A stretch of 21,125 bases of DNA, taken from the IMG/VR virus record IMGVR_UViG_3300011114_000979, positions 1 through 21,125 of that record. One strand, 5' to 3'. A program made the translations under genes and the position numbers. The stretch comes from a virus. Position 1 is the first letter of the stretch. Each line of letters starts with the position of its first letter. Shown here in pieces: positions 13,494 to 21,117 of the stretch. The notes below the pieces were generated by a model. That model had not been told where the DNA came from. It saw only the letters and a program-made list of their open reading frames with translations, and made no database searches.

Positions 13494-14237
13494 TTAGGCT
13501 TGGGTAACCCCGTAGACCGACGAGCCATTGGTCGACGCGGACGGGGCGATCTGCGCGTCGCTAGCCAAGATGGAGACGATCAGGCGTCGGGTGCCGTTGG
13601 CGGTGCCCGCGGTGCCTGGGGTGATGGTGCCGCGCACTGGGCCGGTGGCCCCGGTTGCGGGGGAGGTGTTGTCGGCGGTGGTCACCGTCTGGCAGCTGGT
13701 CCCGTTGAAGTAGGCCTGCTGGAGGAAACCGCGGTCAGCCAACGCGATCGGCAGGCCAAACACGTCAGCCGTCTGCACGGTGATCGGGTTGGCGGTGCCG
13801 CCGGCTGAGACTGAGGCGACCCCACGCACCGGCTTTGAGAACGTCACAGTGCCGTTGGTCGGGCCCGTGGCGGTGGCCGTCAGCAGCTGGCCGTAGTAGT
13901 CGTAGCCGGTCAGCGTGAAGGTCGTCGCGGCAAGGGTGGCCGTCGACACGAGGCTGATGCAGCGCTCGCTGTCGAGGATGAACCCAGAGCTCCCGTTCGG
14001 CAGCGTGCCGGCGGTGATGCTGGAGCCGTTGGCGGCCAGGGTGATCGCGCCCCCGGCGGTGCCCACGCTGGCGGTGGTCGCCAGGGCGGCCAGCTGTGCC
14101 GGCACAAGCTCAAACCCGTAGGCGCGGCCCACGCCGACCACCCCAAACGCCTCGGGCGCCGGGGCGATGTTGGTGGCCTGCCAGGGCCGGCGGACGGGAA
14201 CTGGGCCCAACGCCAGGTAGTCGGAGAACTGTGTCAT
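13494..14237 (-). CDS. Beta-rich minor structural protein, 247 aa
   Basis: The protein is rich in threonine, alanine, glycine and serine with few charges. It includes PVPVRRPWQATNIAPAP near the start, a middle of repeated short strands (ITLAANGSSITAGTLPNGSS, YDYYGQLLTATATGPTNGTV), and then VFGLPIALADRGFLQQAYFN and NTSPATGATGPVRGTITPG. This pattern is seen in structural proteins encoded just after the capsid gene in podovirus-type phages; the exact role (head fibre, decoration or neck) is not established. The ATG at 14237 has AAGGAG five bases upstream. It follows the strong hairpin after the capsid gene, which may reduce its expression relative to the capsid. The TAA lies directly before the glycosyltransferase ribosome-binding site. 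Confidence 0.8.
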   Translation of the reverse strand: MTQFSDYLALGPVPVRRPWQATNIAPAPEAFGVVGVGRAYGFELVPAQLAALATTASVGTAGGAITLAANGSSITAGTLPNGSSGFILDSERCISLVSTATLAATTFTLTGYDYYGQLLTATATGPTNGTVTFSKPVRGVASVSAGGTANPITVQTADVFGLPIALADRGFLQQAYFNGTSCQTVTTADNTSPATGATGPVRGTITPGTAGTANGTRRLIVSILASDAQIAPSASTNGSSVYGVTQA

Positions 14238-14252
14238 GTGTGCTCCTTAGGG

Positions 14253-14282
14253 GAGCCGCGCCTGGTTACCCAGGCGCGGCTC
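14253..14282 (-). terminator. Perfect 13-bp GC-rich hairpin with GTAA loop after the capsid gene
   Basis: On the transcribed strand, GAGCCGCGCCTGG, a GTAA tetraloop of the GNRA type, and the exact complement CCAGGCGCGGCTC form a perfect stem, starting 14 bases after the capsid stop codon. The bases after it are CCCCTAAGG, without a U tract, so it is not a textbook intrinsic terminator. It may act as a partial terminator, an attenuator, or a 3' block that stabilises the capsid message. Confidence 0.6.
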
Positions 14283-14296
14283 GCCTGTGCCTGAGG

Positions 14297-15214
14297 TCAG
14301 AGACCAGCGGTGCCGTAAACGGTCCGCGGGTCGGTCCAGCCAACGTCGTAGCGCTCGGTGGACTTGTAGCGCATGGAGTCGGTTTCGAAGTCGCCCTCCA
14401 TGGCCTTGTCCAGCTTGCGCCGCATCATCAGCTTAAGGCCGTCCTCAACGTTACCGTTCTGGATCCACCACGCGGTCGAGCTCGTCAGGCGGGTCATGAC
14501 CTTCACGCCGCCGGAGAGCATGTCCTTGCTCTTCACGGGGTTGATGTCGTTGTTCGCCGTCCCGGCGCGCAGCACCGACTTGATCAGCACCTCGCCTTGG
14601 AAGACGTTTGACGGGGAGACGATCAGGTGGTCCGGGTTCAAGCGGATCTTCTTCTGGTTGTTGTCAACCGCGGAGTAGATCTGAACCAGGAGGGCCTCGA
14701 GGCTGGTCTGCGACAGCGCCGCGGCCGTGGCCAGCTGGTTGCTGAACGTGCCGTTGGCGATCGGATGGGCCGTGCTGATCAGCGACACGCCGTCACCGCC
14801 CTGGTAGGAGCTGTTGAAGGCGCGGTTCAGCACGTTGGCCGTCAGCGTCTCCTTGGTCTCCACCATGGACTGCGCCAGGTGCCGCGAGTAGGTCTGGCCG
14901 ATGGCGATGTGGTCGCCGTCCTCAGCCAGGACCCGCGTGATCGCAAACGCCAGCCCGTACACCTTGTACAGGTAGCGCTTGATGTACAGCGTGCCGCCAG
15001 ACTGGTAGGTCACCGGCATGCCGTCCGGCAGCTCGGGGGCAGCCCCAAAGCCGTACAGGACGGGCTCCTCGTGGTAGTTGCGGGGGATGCCGGTCTGCTC
15101 CTTGAAGATCCCCTTCCACTCGTCGGCCCGCTGGTCGTAGATGCCGTCGAACGCCTCGTTCATGATGGGCTCGACGATTGCACGGAAGTCCGTGCTCCGC
15201 ATTGGAATGGCCAT
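14297..15214 (-). CDS. Major capsid protein (HK97-like fold), 305 aa
   Basis: The protein opens with MAIPMRSTDFRAIVEPIMNE and continues through EWKGIFKEQTG, YLYKVYGLAFAITRVLAEDG, then LNRAFNSSYQGGDGVSLIST with AHPIANGTFSN, LIVSPSNVFQGEVLIKSVLR, and a C-terminus with ERYDVGWTDPRTVYGTAG. This order (long helical spine, YQGGDG with ST-HP, late GWTDPR) matches a phage major capsid protein family with the HK97 fold. Its length suits an uncleaved capsid protein without a fused scaffold, and a separate scaffold is encoded upstream. The start is ATG with AGGAG seven bases upstream. It follows the decoration protein and precedes a strong hairpin, which fits high-level expression. This is the most secure functional call in the window. 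Confidence 0.92.
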   Translation of the reverse strand: MAIPMRSTDFRAIVEPIMNEAFDGIYDQRADEWKGIFKEQTGIPRNYHEEPVLYGFGAAPELPDGMPVTYQSGGTLYIKRYLYKVYGLAFAITRVLAEDGDHIAIGQTYSRHLAQSMVETKETLTANVLNRAFNSSYQGGDGVSLISTAHPIANGTFSNQLATAAALSQTSLEALLVQIYSAVDNNQKKIRLNPDHLIVSPSNVFQGEVLIKSVLRAGTANNDINPVKSKDMLSGGVKVMTRLTSSTAWWIQNGNVEDGLKLMMRRKLDKAMEGDFETDSMRYKSTERYDVGWTDPRTVYGTAGL

Positions 15215-15228
15215 GGTTCAGCTCCTGC

Positions 15229-15804
15229 TCACAGCGCCACTTTGTTGGCGACGTACTGGTGCTCAGCGATCTGAACTCGGACGACGGTGTAAGCGTCGCC
15301 CCAGGCGTTGTCGATGGCTGGGTCGAGACCAACGATCCGCAGCTGCCCCTGAGCGCCCGACCCGGTCAGCGTCGCGTTCAGCATCGCGGCCGACAGACCG
15401 GTGTTGGTGGAGCCAGCGGTGACGCTGGTGAAGTTGCCTTGGTCGCCGATGGCGGCCTGGGTCAGCGAGCCGCTCGCCTGGATGCGGTACTCAATGTTGG
15501 GGTCATCCCAGACGTAGGCGGTGGCGGTCCCGGCGTAGGTCTGGCCGGAGCCCCAGTAGGGCGACACGACCGGACGCTGGGTCACGGGGTCAGTGTACTC
15601 GACGCCGGCAAACGCCCCGAGAAAGTTGTCGGTGGTTGCGGCGGCAAGCGCAAGGTAGCCCGTCGTCAACATCATGACGGGGGCGCCCTTGTAGATGGCA
15701 GTCCCGTAGCCGCTGCTGATCCCGTTGGGGTAGGCCGTTGCGCGAACCTGGCCAGAGGGATGATAGGCGGCGTCGAGACCGAAGGGAGCGGAGGTTGTGC
15801 TCAC
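15229..15804 (-). CDS. Head decoration / capsid-associated protein, 191 aa
   Basis: A longer frame begins at a TTG (15852) inside the upstream gene, but the GTG at 15804 has AGGAG nine bases before it and begins MSTTSAPFGLDAAYHPSGQ, so it is taken as the start. Recognisable blocks are YGTAIYKGAPVMMLTTGYLA, FLGAFAGVEYTDPVTQRPVV, WDDPNIEYRIQASGSLTQAA and LDPAIDNAWGDAYTVVRVQI, ending in QYVANKVAL. Together they match a family of small beta-rich proteins encoded immediately before podovirus-type capsid genes, which are thought to be head decoration or cement proteins. Sixteen bases separate it from the upstream stop, and its TGA lies just before the capsid Shine-Dalgarno. The decoration role is inferred from family and position. 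Confidence 0.85.
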   Translation of the reverse strand: MSTTSAPFGLDAAYHPSGQVRATAYPNGISSGYGTAIYKGAPVMMLTTGYLALAAATTDNFLGAFAGVEYTDPVTQRPVVSPYWGSGQTYAGTATAYVWDDPNIEYRIQASGSLTQAAIGDQGNFTSVTAGSTNTGLSAAMLNATLTGSGAQGQLRIVGLDPAIDNAWGDAYTVVRVQIAEHQYVANKVAL

Positions 15805-15813
15805 CTGTGGTGT

Positions 15814-15818
15814 CTCCT
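15814..15818 (-). promoter_or_regulatory. Ribosome-binding site deciding the GTG start of the decoration protein
   Basis: AGGAG on the minus strand, nine bases before the GTG at 15804. No comparable site precedes the TTG at 15852, so the shorter protein is preferred. Confidence 0.7.
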
Positions 15819-15820
15819 GT

Positions 15821-16369
15821 TTATGGGGTGAAGATTGGCCGGCGCCCGACAAGCTGTCGGATCGCCCGGTTCCCCTCCTCGGCCACCACCCGTCCGCCCT
15901 TCTGGGCGATGCCTTGCTGCATCGCGGCCACGGCGTTCTCCAGCTTCTCCTCCTCCTCGAGGGGCGCCTCGTGGTGGCTGATCATCATGTAGCGCTGATA
16001 CAGCTCGTCACGGATCTTGAAGGCAACCATCTCGTTGATGGAGATATAGCCGGCCATCTCAGCATCCTTGCCGCGCAGGTGCTCAAAGCCAGGGACCTCC
16101 TCGGGCGTCACCGGCTCGTAGCCGAGCTGGCGCCGCTGGGGCAGGTTGTCGCGGGGGTTTGAGGTTGTCAGCCAGCAGACGTGATAGCCTGGGATGGGGG
16201 GTAGGTTGGGGAGGGAGGTGCGGAACAGCGTGTTGCGGAACATCTCCACCCGGACGTCGTCGCCCAGGCGCAGCGCGCCATCACCCTCTGTTGCCGCACG
16301 TTGGTCAGCGGACCGCTGAGCACGCTCAGGTCCACCCAGGTCGTTCTTGACTCGCGGATCACCGGACAT
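15821..16369 (-). CDS. Conserved phage protein of the head block, 182 aa
   Basis: The N-terminal 40 residues are polar and probably disordered. The rest carries EMFRNTLFRTSLPNLPPIPG, YHVCWLTTSNPRDNLPQRRQ, LGYEPVTPEEVPGFEHLRG, YISINEMVAFKIRDELYQRY and a charged helix, APLEEEEKLENAVAAMQQG. I recognise this order as a conserved phage protein that regularly lies between scaffold and capsid genes; no biochemical role is known to me. The ATG at 16369 overlaps the scaffold TGA (TGATG). Co-location with scaffold and decoration genes suggests a head-assembly or head-completion part. No membrane segment, metal site or nuclease motif is seen. Confidence 0.8.
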   Translation of the reverse strand: MSGDPRVKNDLGGPERAQRSADQRAATEGDGALRLGDDVRVEMFRNTLFRTSLPNLPPIPGYHVCWLTTSNPRDNLPQRRQLGYEPVTPEEVPGFEHLRGKDAEMAGYISINEMVAFKIRDELYQRYMMISHHEAPLEEEEKLENAVAAMQQGIAQKGGRVVAEEGNRAIRQLVGRRPIFTP

Positions 16370-17397
16370 CAGCGGGTTCCCTGCATCTGTTTGTCAAACT
16401 CACGATAGCGCTGGATCATGCGCTCACGTTTTACGTCGTCGTCCCAGATGCCCGCCTGCTTCATCGCCTCGATGCGGTGCGGCGTCAGCGGGTTGGGGGC
16501 GGTCGGGGTTGAGCGGCCAGAGGCACCACCGCCCCGCACGGGGGGCCCGCGGCGGCCTTGGGCGGCCCCCTCAAACCGGTGGGGAAGGGCCTCACGCACG
16601 CGGGCGTCGAGCTCCTCCCAATACTCACGGTCCCGCGAGTCCAGGCCCTCGCTGGTCAGCGCCACGTCCAAGCTCGAGACCAAGACTGAGTCGCGGTCCT
16701 GGCCGTTGAGGTTGTACCAGGGCTTGTCCTGCATGAACCGCACGGCGTGGCTGACCAGCTCCGGGTCAACGCCGGGGGCCGGCTGGGGGGCCATCTGTTG
16801 GCGCTGGGGCGGCGCCTGCTGCCGCTGGACGCTGTCGGCCAGCTGAGCCCGGCGGGCCTCGATGCGGCGGGCCTGCTCAACCGCGGCGTCGCGGTCAGCC
16901 AGGGCCTGCGTGGCCAGGGGGCCGTCGCCATTGGCGATGGCGGTCGCGTGCCTGTTCTCGGCCGCCTGAAACTGAGCCCGCACCTGCGCGAACTGGGAGT
17001 CCAGCGCCTCCAGGGTGTTGGTGGCGGTGCCCACCATCTGGCCCTGCAGGGCGGTGGTCAGCTGGGCAACGTGCTGCTCCAGCTGTTGGATGCGCTGCTC
17101 GGCCCGCAGGCGGGCCTGGCGTTGGATGTCGCGCCGCCGGGTGTGGCGGGATTGGCCCGCCCGGGAGAACCGTTCATCCTGGGTGTCATCGTCGTCGTTT
17201 GGGTTTGGCTCGACATCGACGACGCGCTCTCGACGTGGCTCGTCCTGCTCAGCACCCGCCCCAGCACCAGGCTTGGGGGAGGACCCCTGGTCTGAGGCCG
17301 TCTTGGCAGGGGCCTGGTTGAAGAGCTTGACGTCCTCGGTCGTGACGGGGACGTCCCCGCCGCCGACGTCGATCTGGTGCTCTAGGGAGTCGCTCAC
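16369..17397 (-). CDS. Scaffold-like head assembly protein, 342 aa
   Basis: The composition is typical of a scaffold: an acidic, disordered N-terminus (VVDVEPNPNDDDDTQDERFS), a long charged helix with coiled-coil character (about 85-200, including RLRAEQRIQQLEQHVAQL), a glutamine-rich linker (QRQQAPPQRQQMAPQPAPG), and a folded C-terminal part ending RIEAMKQAGIWDDDVKRERM with IQRYREFDKQMQG. Scaffolds of related phages end in similar short basic helices that bind the capsid protein. The start is GTG at 17397, overlapping the TGA of the GroES-like gene as GTGA. It sits two genes upstream of the decoration and capsid genes, the usual place. No protease motif is seen. The scaffold call rests on architecture and position. 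Confidence 0.8.
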   Translation of the reverse strand: MSDSLEHQIDVGGGDVPVTTEDVKLFNQAPAKTASDQGSSPKPGAGAGAEQDEPRRERVVDVEPNPNDDDDTQDERFSRAGQSRHTRRRDIQRQARLRAEQRIQQLEQHVAQLTTALQGQMVGTATNTLEALDSQFAQVRAQFQAAENRHATAIANGDGPLATQALADRDAAVEQARRIEARRAQLADSVQRQQAPPQRQQMAPQPAPGVDPELVSHAVRFMQDKPWYNLNGQDRDSVLVSSLDVALTSEGLDSRDREYWEELDARVREALPHRFEGAAQGRRGPPVRGGGASGRSTPTAPNPLTPHRIEAMKQAGIWDDDVKRERMIQRYREFDKQMQGTR

Positions 17398-17870
17398 GTG
17401 GGCGTCCTCCCCATGACGTAGGCCTTGATCAGGCGCGGGTCGACCCCGGCCTTGACGCGGCCTCGGATCTCGGTGTCCTTGAAGAGGGCAAAGAGTGCCT
17501 TCTCATGCTTGCCGTGCTCCACCTCCCAGCGGTCACCACCGTACAGCGGGATGCGCACGTGCTGGCCAGGCTCGCACCAGGCGCCCTCGACCCAGGGGGC
17601 CATGGTGGTGCGGTTGCGGAAGGCCAGCGGCCCGGTCGCGATGACCTTGGCAACCTGCTGGTTCCAGTATTCGGTGTCAACCGACTCGTCGGCCAGCAGG
17701 ATCCCGCCCTCGGTGGCCTTGCGGGGGGTGCGGATCTGCACCAACACGTCACTGCCGGTGGGCTCAAGCAGTGGGTCGACCGTGGGGAAGGGGTCGTAGT
17801 CCACCTTGCTTGGGAGCTTGAAGGTGGCCTTCAGCCCCGCCAGGTCTAGGGTGCCGGTGTCTGGTGTCAA
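17394..17870 (-). CDS. GroES-like co-chaperonin, 158 aa
   Basis: After a 37-residue extension, residues about 38-130 follow the Cpn10 fold: GSDVLVQIRTPRKATEGGIL at the position of the mobile loop, LADESVDTEYWNQQVAKVIA with TGPLAF, then WVEGAWCEPGQHVRIPLYGG and DRWEVE. Bacterial GroES is about 97 aa; this protein has extra N- and C-terminal segments and an insert (NRTTMAPWVEG). Phage homologues such as T4 gp31 replace or assist GroES in folding the capsid protein through host GroEL, which fits the position just upstream of scaffold and capsid genes. The start is TTG at 17870 with AGGAGG eight bases before it; no better ATG or GTG precedes the conserved part. Interaction with host GroEL is inferred. 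Confidence 0.83.
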   Translation of the reverse strand: MTPDTGTLDLAGLKATFKLPSKVDYDPFPTVDPLLEPTGSDVLVQIRTPRKATEGGILLADESVDTEYWNQQVAKVIATGPLAFRNRTTMAPWVEGAWCEPGQHVRIPLYGGDRWEVEHGKHEKALFALFKDTEIRGRVKAGVDPRLIKAYVMGRTPT

Positions 17871-17873
17871 GCC

Positions 17874-18053
17874 TCAGTCCTCCTCACTGCCACGCATCAG
17901 CCTCTCGAGCACAGCCTGCGCCCTCGACAGCCCCTGGTAGTACCCGACAAGCCTGGCATACTCAGCGTGCGTTGGCAGCATCGTTCTTAGAGCATCGTGC
18001 GCAAGCTTGTCCTGCTCGCGCTTCAACTCTCCCAAGAAGCGTTCTTCCAGCAC
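17874..18053 (-). CDS. Small helical protein, 59 aa
   Basis: An open frame starts at GTG 18053, with GGGAGGG ten bases upstream, and runs to TGA at 17874. The product begins MLEERFLGELKREQDKLAHD, continues through HAEYARLVGYYQGLSRAQAV and ends in an acidic SEED. It is predicted to be fully helical. The EY-x-x-LVG-x-Y-x-GL phrase is familiar from tiny phage proteins between portal and scaffold genes. It fills the gap between the basic 75-aa gene and the GroES-like gene, and the latter's ribosome-binding site lies in its last codons. The function is unknown. No other frame in this gap is better. Confidence 0.65.
   Translation of the reverse strand: MLEERFLGELKREQDKLAHDALRTMLPTHAEYARLVGYYQGLSRAQAVLERLMRGSEED
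17879..17884 (-). promoter_or_regulatory. AGGAGG supporting the TTG start of the GroES-like gene
   Basis: AGGAGG on the minus strand, eight bases before the TTG at 17870 and inside the final codons of the 59-aa gene. The optimal spacing is the main evidence for the rare TTG start. Confidence 0.7.
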
Positions 18054-18089
18054 CCTATGGAGTCCCTCCCACCATGTAAACTGAAAATG

Positions 18090-18317
18090 TTAGCAGCGCT
18101 TGGCGCGACCACCCTTCTTCAGGCCCATGGGCATGCCGCCCGGCATCCCACCAGCGGCGGCCCCGGCCAGGTCGGCGCCGCCTGGCGGCATCTCGGGCGG
18201 GGCAGCCACCATGACGACCTTTGGCGCCTTGCGCGGTCCCGCCTTGACCTTGCCGCCCTTCTTCATGCCGGTGATCTTCTCACCCATCGCCATCCGCTTG
18301 TGCTGGTTAATCGCCAT
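18090..18317 (-). CDS. Small basic Gly/Met/Lys-rich protein after the portal gene, 75 aa
   Basis: The open frame extends upstream, but the ATG at 18317 has AGGAGG eight bases before it, so the protein begins MAINQHKRMAMGEKITGMKK. It ends GLKKGGRAKRC. Two basic GMKKGGK/GLKKGGR patches flank a hydrophobic and proline/glycine/alanine-rich centre. It overlaps the portal stop by 11 bases, which indicates coupling. Similar small basic proteins follow portal genes in many podovirus-type genomes; their function is not known. DNA binding or a head-completion role is possible from the charge but unproven. A single cysteine ends the protein. Confidence 0.72.
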   Translation of the reverse strand: MAINQHKRMAMGEKITGMKKGGKVKAGPRKAPKVVMVAAPPEMPPGGADLAGAAAGGMPGGMPMGLKKGGRAKRC

Positions 18318-21117
18318 CGGTTGTGCCTCCTGTGGGCGGGTTGTGTAGTCGAGCGGCGTTGTTCTCACGCGCGATCTGCAGGCGTGTCGCGTTGTCGCGC
18401 AGGTTCAGCTGATCCTCCTGCGCCAGGTCAGCCAGGTGCTGCTGCAGCTCCGCGTCGGCCGCCGCCTGGGCTCCCTGGCTGTCTTGTTCCGCTGCAGCCA
18501 GCTGCAGGTGACGGTCGGCGGCGGCGCCCGCGGCGTCCAGGATCTGCTGACGCCTGGCCACCGCGTCGGCGGCCTGGTCCCGGCTGATCAGCTGCGCCAG
18601 GTTGGCGTGCTCCAACGCGGCGCCCTGCCGAAGCTCCTCGGCCTTCAGCTGGGCGGTGGCCATGTTCCGCTGCTGCTCAGCTTGACCCCGGACCTGCAGG
18701 TCCTGGCCACGCAGCTGAAGCTCTTGGCTCTTCTGCTGCAGGGTCCCCTGCGTCTTCTGGCCCTCAAGCTGCAGCCGGGCCATGCCCAACTTCTCGTCGA
18801 TCTGGTTGCGCTGCATGGCCGCCGCGGCGGCCGGACCACCCTGCATCTGGATCATCTGCTGCATCTGGGCCTGCTGGGCCTGCTGCACCAGCTGTGAGGC
18901 CTGCTGGATGATCTGCGGCAGCCCCCGCAGCTCCTGCTGCGCCTTGTTGAACACGATCGGCTGGGCCACGGCCAGCAGCTGGTCAAACCGGCGCAGCAGG
19001 CGGGGGTTCTTCTTGTCGATCAGCCGCTCCGCCGGCTGCCCAGCCGCGCGGGACACCAGCTCGTAGGTGTTGGCCACGTACCACATGGTGAGGTGCTCGA
19101 TCAGGTGCTTGACCATCGCCGGGAACAGCTGCGGTTGGATGGCCGGGTTGGCCCCAAACATGGGATCCTGCATGAACAGCACGTGCGTCTTGAGGTGGGC
19201 CAGGTGGTCCTGGTCCGGGAAGGCCAGCACCGGGCGGCCCAGCGAGGCCATCATGTTCTCGTTCACGGCATTCTGGAGCTCAGCCTCCTGCGGCTTAACC
19301 AGGAGCTCCTCATAGTTAGGGATCTTCAGCGTCTGCAGGATCCGCTTTTCGACCTCACGGTTGTCGTAAAGACCGAGCTGGGCGGTGGCGGTGGCCCGCT
19401 GGGCGACGGCCTGCACCTGGGCGACCCGCTGCTGCTCAGAGAAGATGTCGGGGTCGGACACCGGGGCCACGTCAAGCGGACCCTGGTAGTCAGCCCGGCG
19501 GGCCAGACGCTCGCCGGTCTCCATGACGAGGTCCTGCTCGTCCAGGTAGAGCTCGTTGAGCGTGTGGATGGTGTCCAGCAGCATCTCCATGCTGCGGTGG
19601 TTGCGGCGGTGGATGGCCTTGAAGACCTTCAGCCCCTGTTCCACCCGCGACAGCTGCGTGCCCACCGGGGTGTTGGCGTTGCTGTCGACGGCCGTGTCGC
19701 TGAGCGTGATGCGCACCATCGACTCGACCTGCTCGCTGAGGAAGCCAAGCAGCTGGAACAGGGCGGGGGACGGCTGGTTGAACGGCACGGCCATCGCAAG
19801 CTTGCGGATGTCGTCGACGTTCAGCGAGCCCTCGATCTTGTTGACCTCGGTCAGGTTGATGGTGTTGTTTTGACCGGAGAGGTTGGCCCCCTCCAGGGCC
19901 AGCAGGGTGGGGGTGGTGTTGACCAGGGCGGAGTCCAGCAGGGCACGCAGGGCGCCCGTGGCCGCCACGTCAAGCGAGGAGACCACGGAGTACAGCGACA
20001 GGTCGTAGGCGTCGCGCCACGCCAGGAAGCCAAACTTGATCAGCCAGTTGAGGCGCCTGACCTTCTGGTCGTCCTCCTTCCAGTTGCGGTAGATGCAGCG
20101 CACCTTGCCGGTCTCGTCGTCAAACTCCAGGATGTAGGGCCGCACGCCCTCGCCGATCAGGTCGTCGGTGACGCTGGCCCAGACGACCGTCTGCAGGCCG
20201 TCCGGGTTGTCAGAGGGCTGTGACCGACCCACCATCCGGTTGATGGCCTGCTCAGACTGGGTCTCGTTGGGCGGGATGCTGGTCGACAGCTCCAGCTCGT
20301 CAAGGTAGACGCCCTCCGCCACCCGCGCCGCGACCTCGTCCTTGGTGAGCATCTGCTCCTCAAAGATCCGCGGGGCCGCGTAGAAGTAGGTCGTCTCGTA
20401 GGGCACAAAGACGCGCTCAGTGGGCACAAACTGGAAGGCCGGGCGCTTTTGGACGGCGTCCCACCAGACCTTGAGGAACTGACAGCCCCCCATCGGCACC
20501 TGGGACTGCAGCTGCTCAAACTCGTCACGGAACTCCGGGGCCTGCTTGGTCAGCTGCCAGTTCATGTGGCGGGCCTTGCGCTCCGCCTTGTCCAGCTTCT
20601 CGCCAGTCACCTCACCCAGCACGTGGGTCCGCACCGGGCCATCCGGCGGCAGCAGCTCGGTGACGATCTGGCTGCTGTATTGGATGGAGGCCTTCAGGAA
20701 GCCTGGGTGGCTGACCACCGAGCCGCCGTCCATGCCGTCGCCCGCGGCGCCACGCTCGTTGCCCTGGGTCCCCAGCGCCTCCAGGGCCTCCTTCTGGCGC
20801 TTGTCGCGGTCCTGGCGGGTCTCCTTGTCGGTCTGGTAGAGGTGCAGATAGCGCACCCCCAGCTCGTGAAGTTCAGCAGCTGACAGGTCCGCGGCCAGGT
20901 TGGCGTAGAAGTCGCTCAGCTCCGGCGGCCCCTCGGCCAGCTCCAGCTCACCGCGCAGCTTGCGGTCCATCTCCGACACCTCCTCCTGGGAGGTCATCGT
21001 GTCCATGCCGCTGTTGGGCTTTGGCGCGTCGCCTTGATCGTCGTACTCGTCGGCCAGGTCGAACGGTGAGGGCTCTTGGAAGTCGCTCAAGGTGCCTGTA
21101 TCCCCAAAATGTCCCAC
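18307..21117 (-). CDS. Portal protein-like, 936 aa (start near right window edge)
   Basis: The core (about 130-650) contains GGSVVSHPGFLKASIQYSSQ, then IVTELLPPDG, EQLQSQVPMGGCQFLKVWWD, FQFVPTERVFVPYETTYFYA, FLAWRDAYDLSLYSVVSSLD and SLNVDDIRKLAMAVPFNQPS. This is the pattern of a large portal family in podovirus-like phages. From about 720 to the end is a glutamine/alanine-rich charged helix (QQMIQMQGG, QLRGQDLQVRGQAEQQRN), comparable to the barrel of P22-type portals but longer. The first 55 residues are acidic and disordered. The GTG at 21117 is the first start in view; the frame stays open to the edge, so the true start may lie outside. An ATG at 20970 follows GGAGG by eight bases and would give a protein shorter by 49 residues. 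The portal forms the DNA entry ring and drives packaging with the terminase. Confidence 0.87.
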   Translation of the reverse strand: MGHFGDTGTLSDFQEPSPFDLADEYDDQGDAPKPNSGMDTMTSQEEVSEMDRKLRGELELAEGPPELSDFYANLAADLSAAELHELGVRYLHLYQTDKETRQDRDKRQKEALEALGTQGNERGAAGDGMDGGSVVSHPGFLKASIQYSSQIVTELLPPDGPVRTHVLGEVTGEKLDKAERKARHMNWQLTKQAPEFRDEFEQLQSQVPMGGCQFLKVWWDAVQKRPAFQFVPTERVFVPYETTYFYAAPRIFEEQMLTKDEVAARVAEGVYLDELELSTSIPPNETQSEQAINRMVGRSQPSDNPDGLQTVVWASVTDDLIGEGVRPYILEFDDETGKVRCIYRNWKEDDQKVRRLNWLIKFGFLAWRDAYDLSLYSVVSSLDVAATGALRALLDSALVNTTPTLLALEGANLSGQNNTINLTEVNKIEGSLNVDDIRKLAMAVPFNQPSPALFQLLGFLSEQVESMVRITLSDTAVDSNANTPVGTQLSRVEQGLKVFKAIHRRNHRSMEMLLDTIHTLNELYLDEQDLVMETGERLARRADYQGPLDVAPVSDPDIFSEQQRVAQVQAVAQRATATAQLGLYDNREVEKRILQTLKIPNYEELLVKPQEAELQNAVNENMMASLGRPVLAFPDQDHLAHLKTHVLFMQDPMFGANPAIQPQLFPAMVKHLIEHLTMWYVANTYELVSRAAGQPAERLIDKKNPRLLRRFDQLLAVAQPIVFNKAQQELRGLPQIIQQASQLVQQAQQAQMQQMIQMQGGPAAAAAMQRNQIDEKLGMARLQLEGQKTQGTLQQKSQELQLRGQDLQVRGQAEQQRNMATAQLKAEELRQGAALEHANLAQLISRDQAADAVARRQQILDAAGAAADRHLQLAAAEQDSQGAQAAADAELQQHLADLAQEDQLNLRDNATRLQIARENNAARLHNPPTGGTTDGD

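Noticed and set aside
15805-15852. Longer decoration-protein form from TTG at 15852
   Set aside because: No ribosome-binding site precedes the TTG and the added residues overlap the upstream gene; the GTG at 15804 has a well-spaced AGGAG and begins directly before the conserved block.
18318-18368. Seventeen-residue extension of the 75-aa basic protein
   Set aside because: It lies within the portal gene, and the ATG at 18317 has an optimally placed AGGAGG.
19093-20223. Plus-strand open frame of 376 codons
   Set aside because: Antisense to the portal gene core; its composition (Leu/Val/His/Gln) is what reverse reading of GC-rich codons produces.
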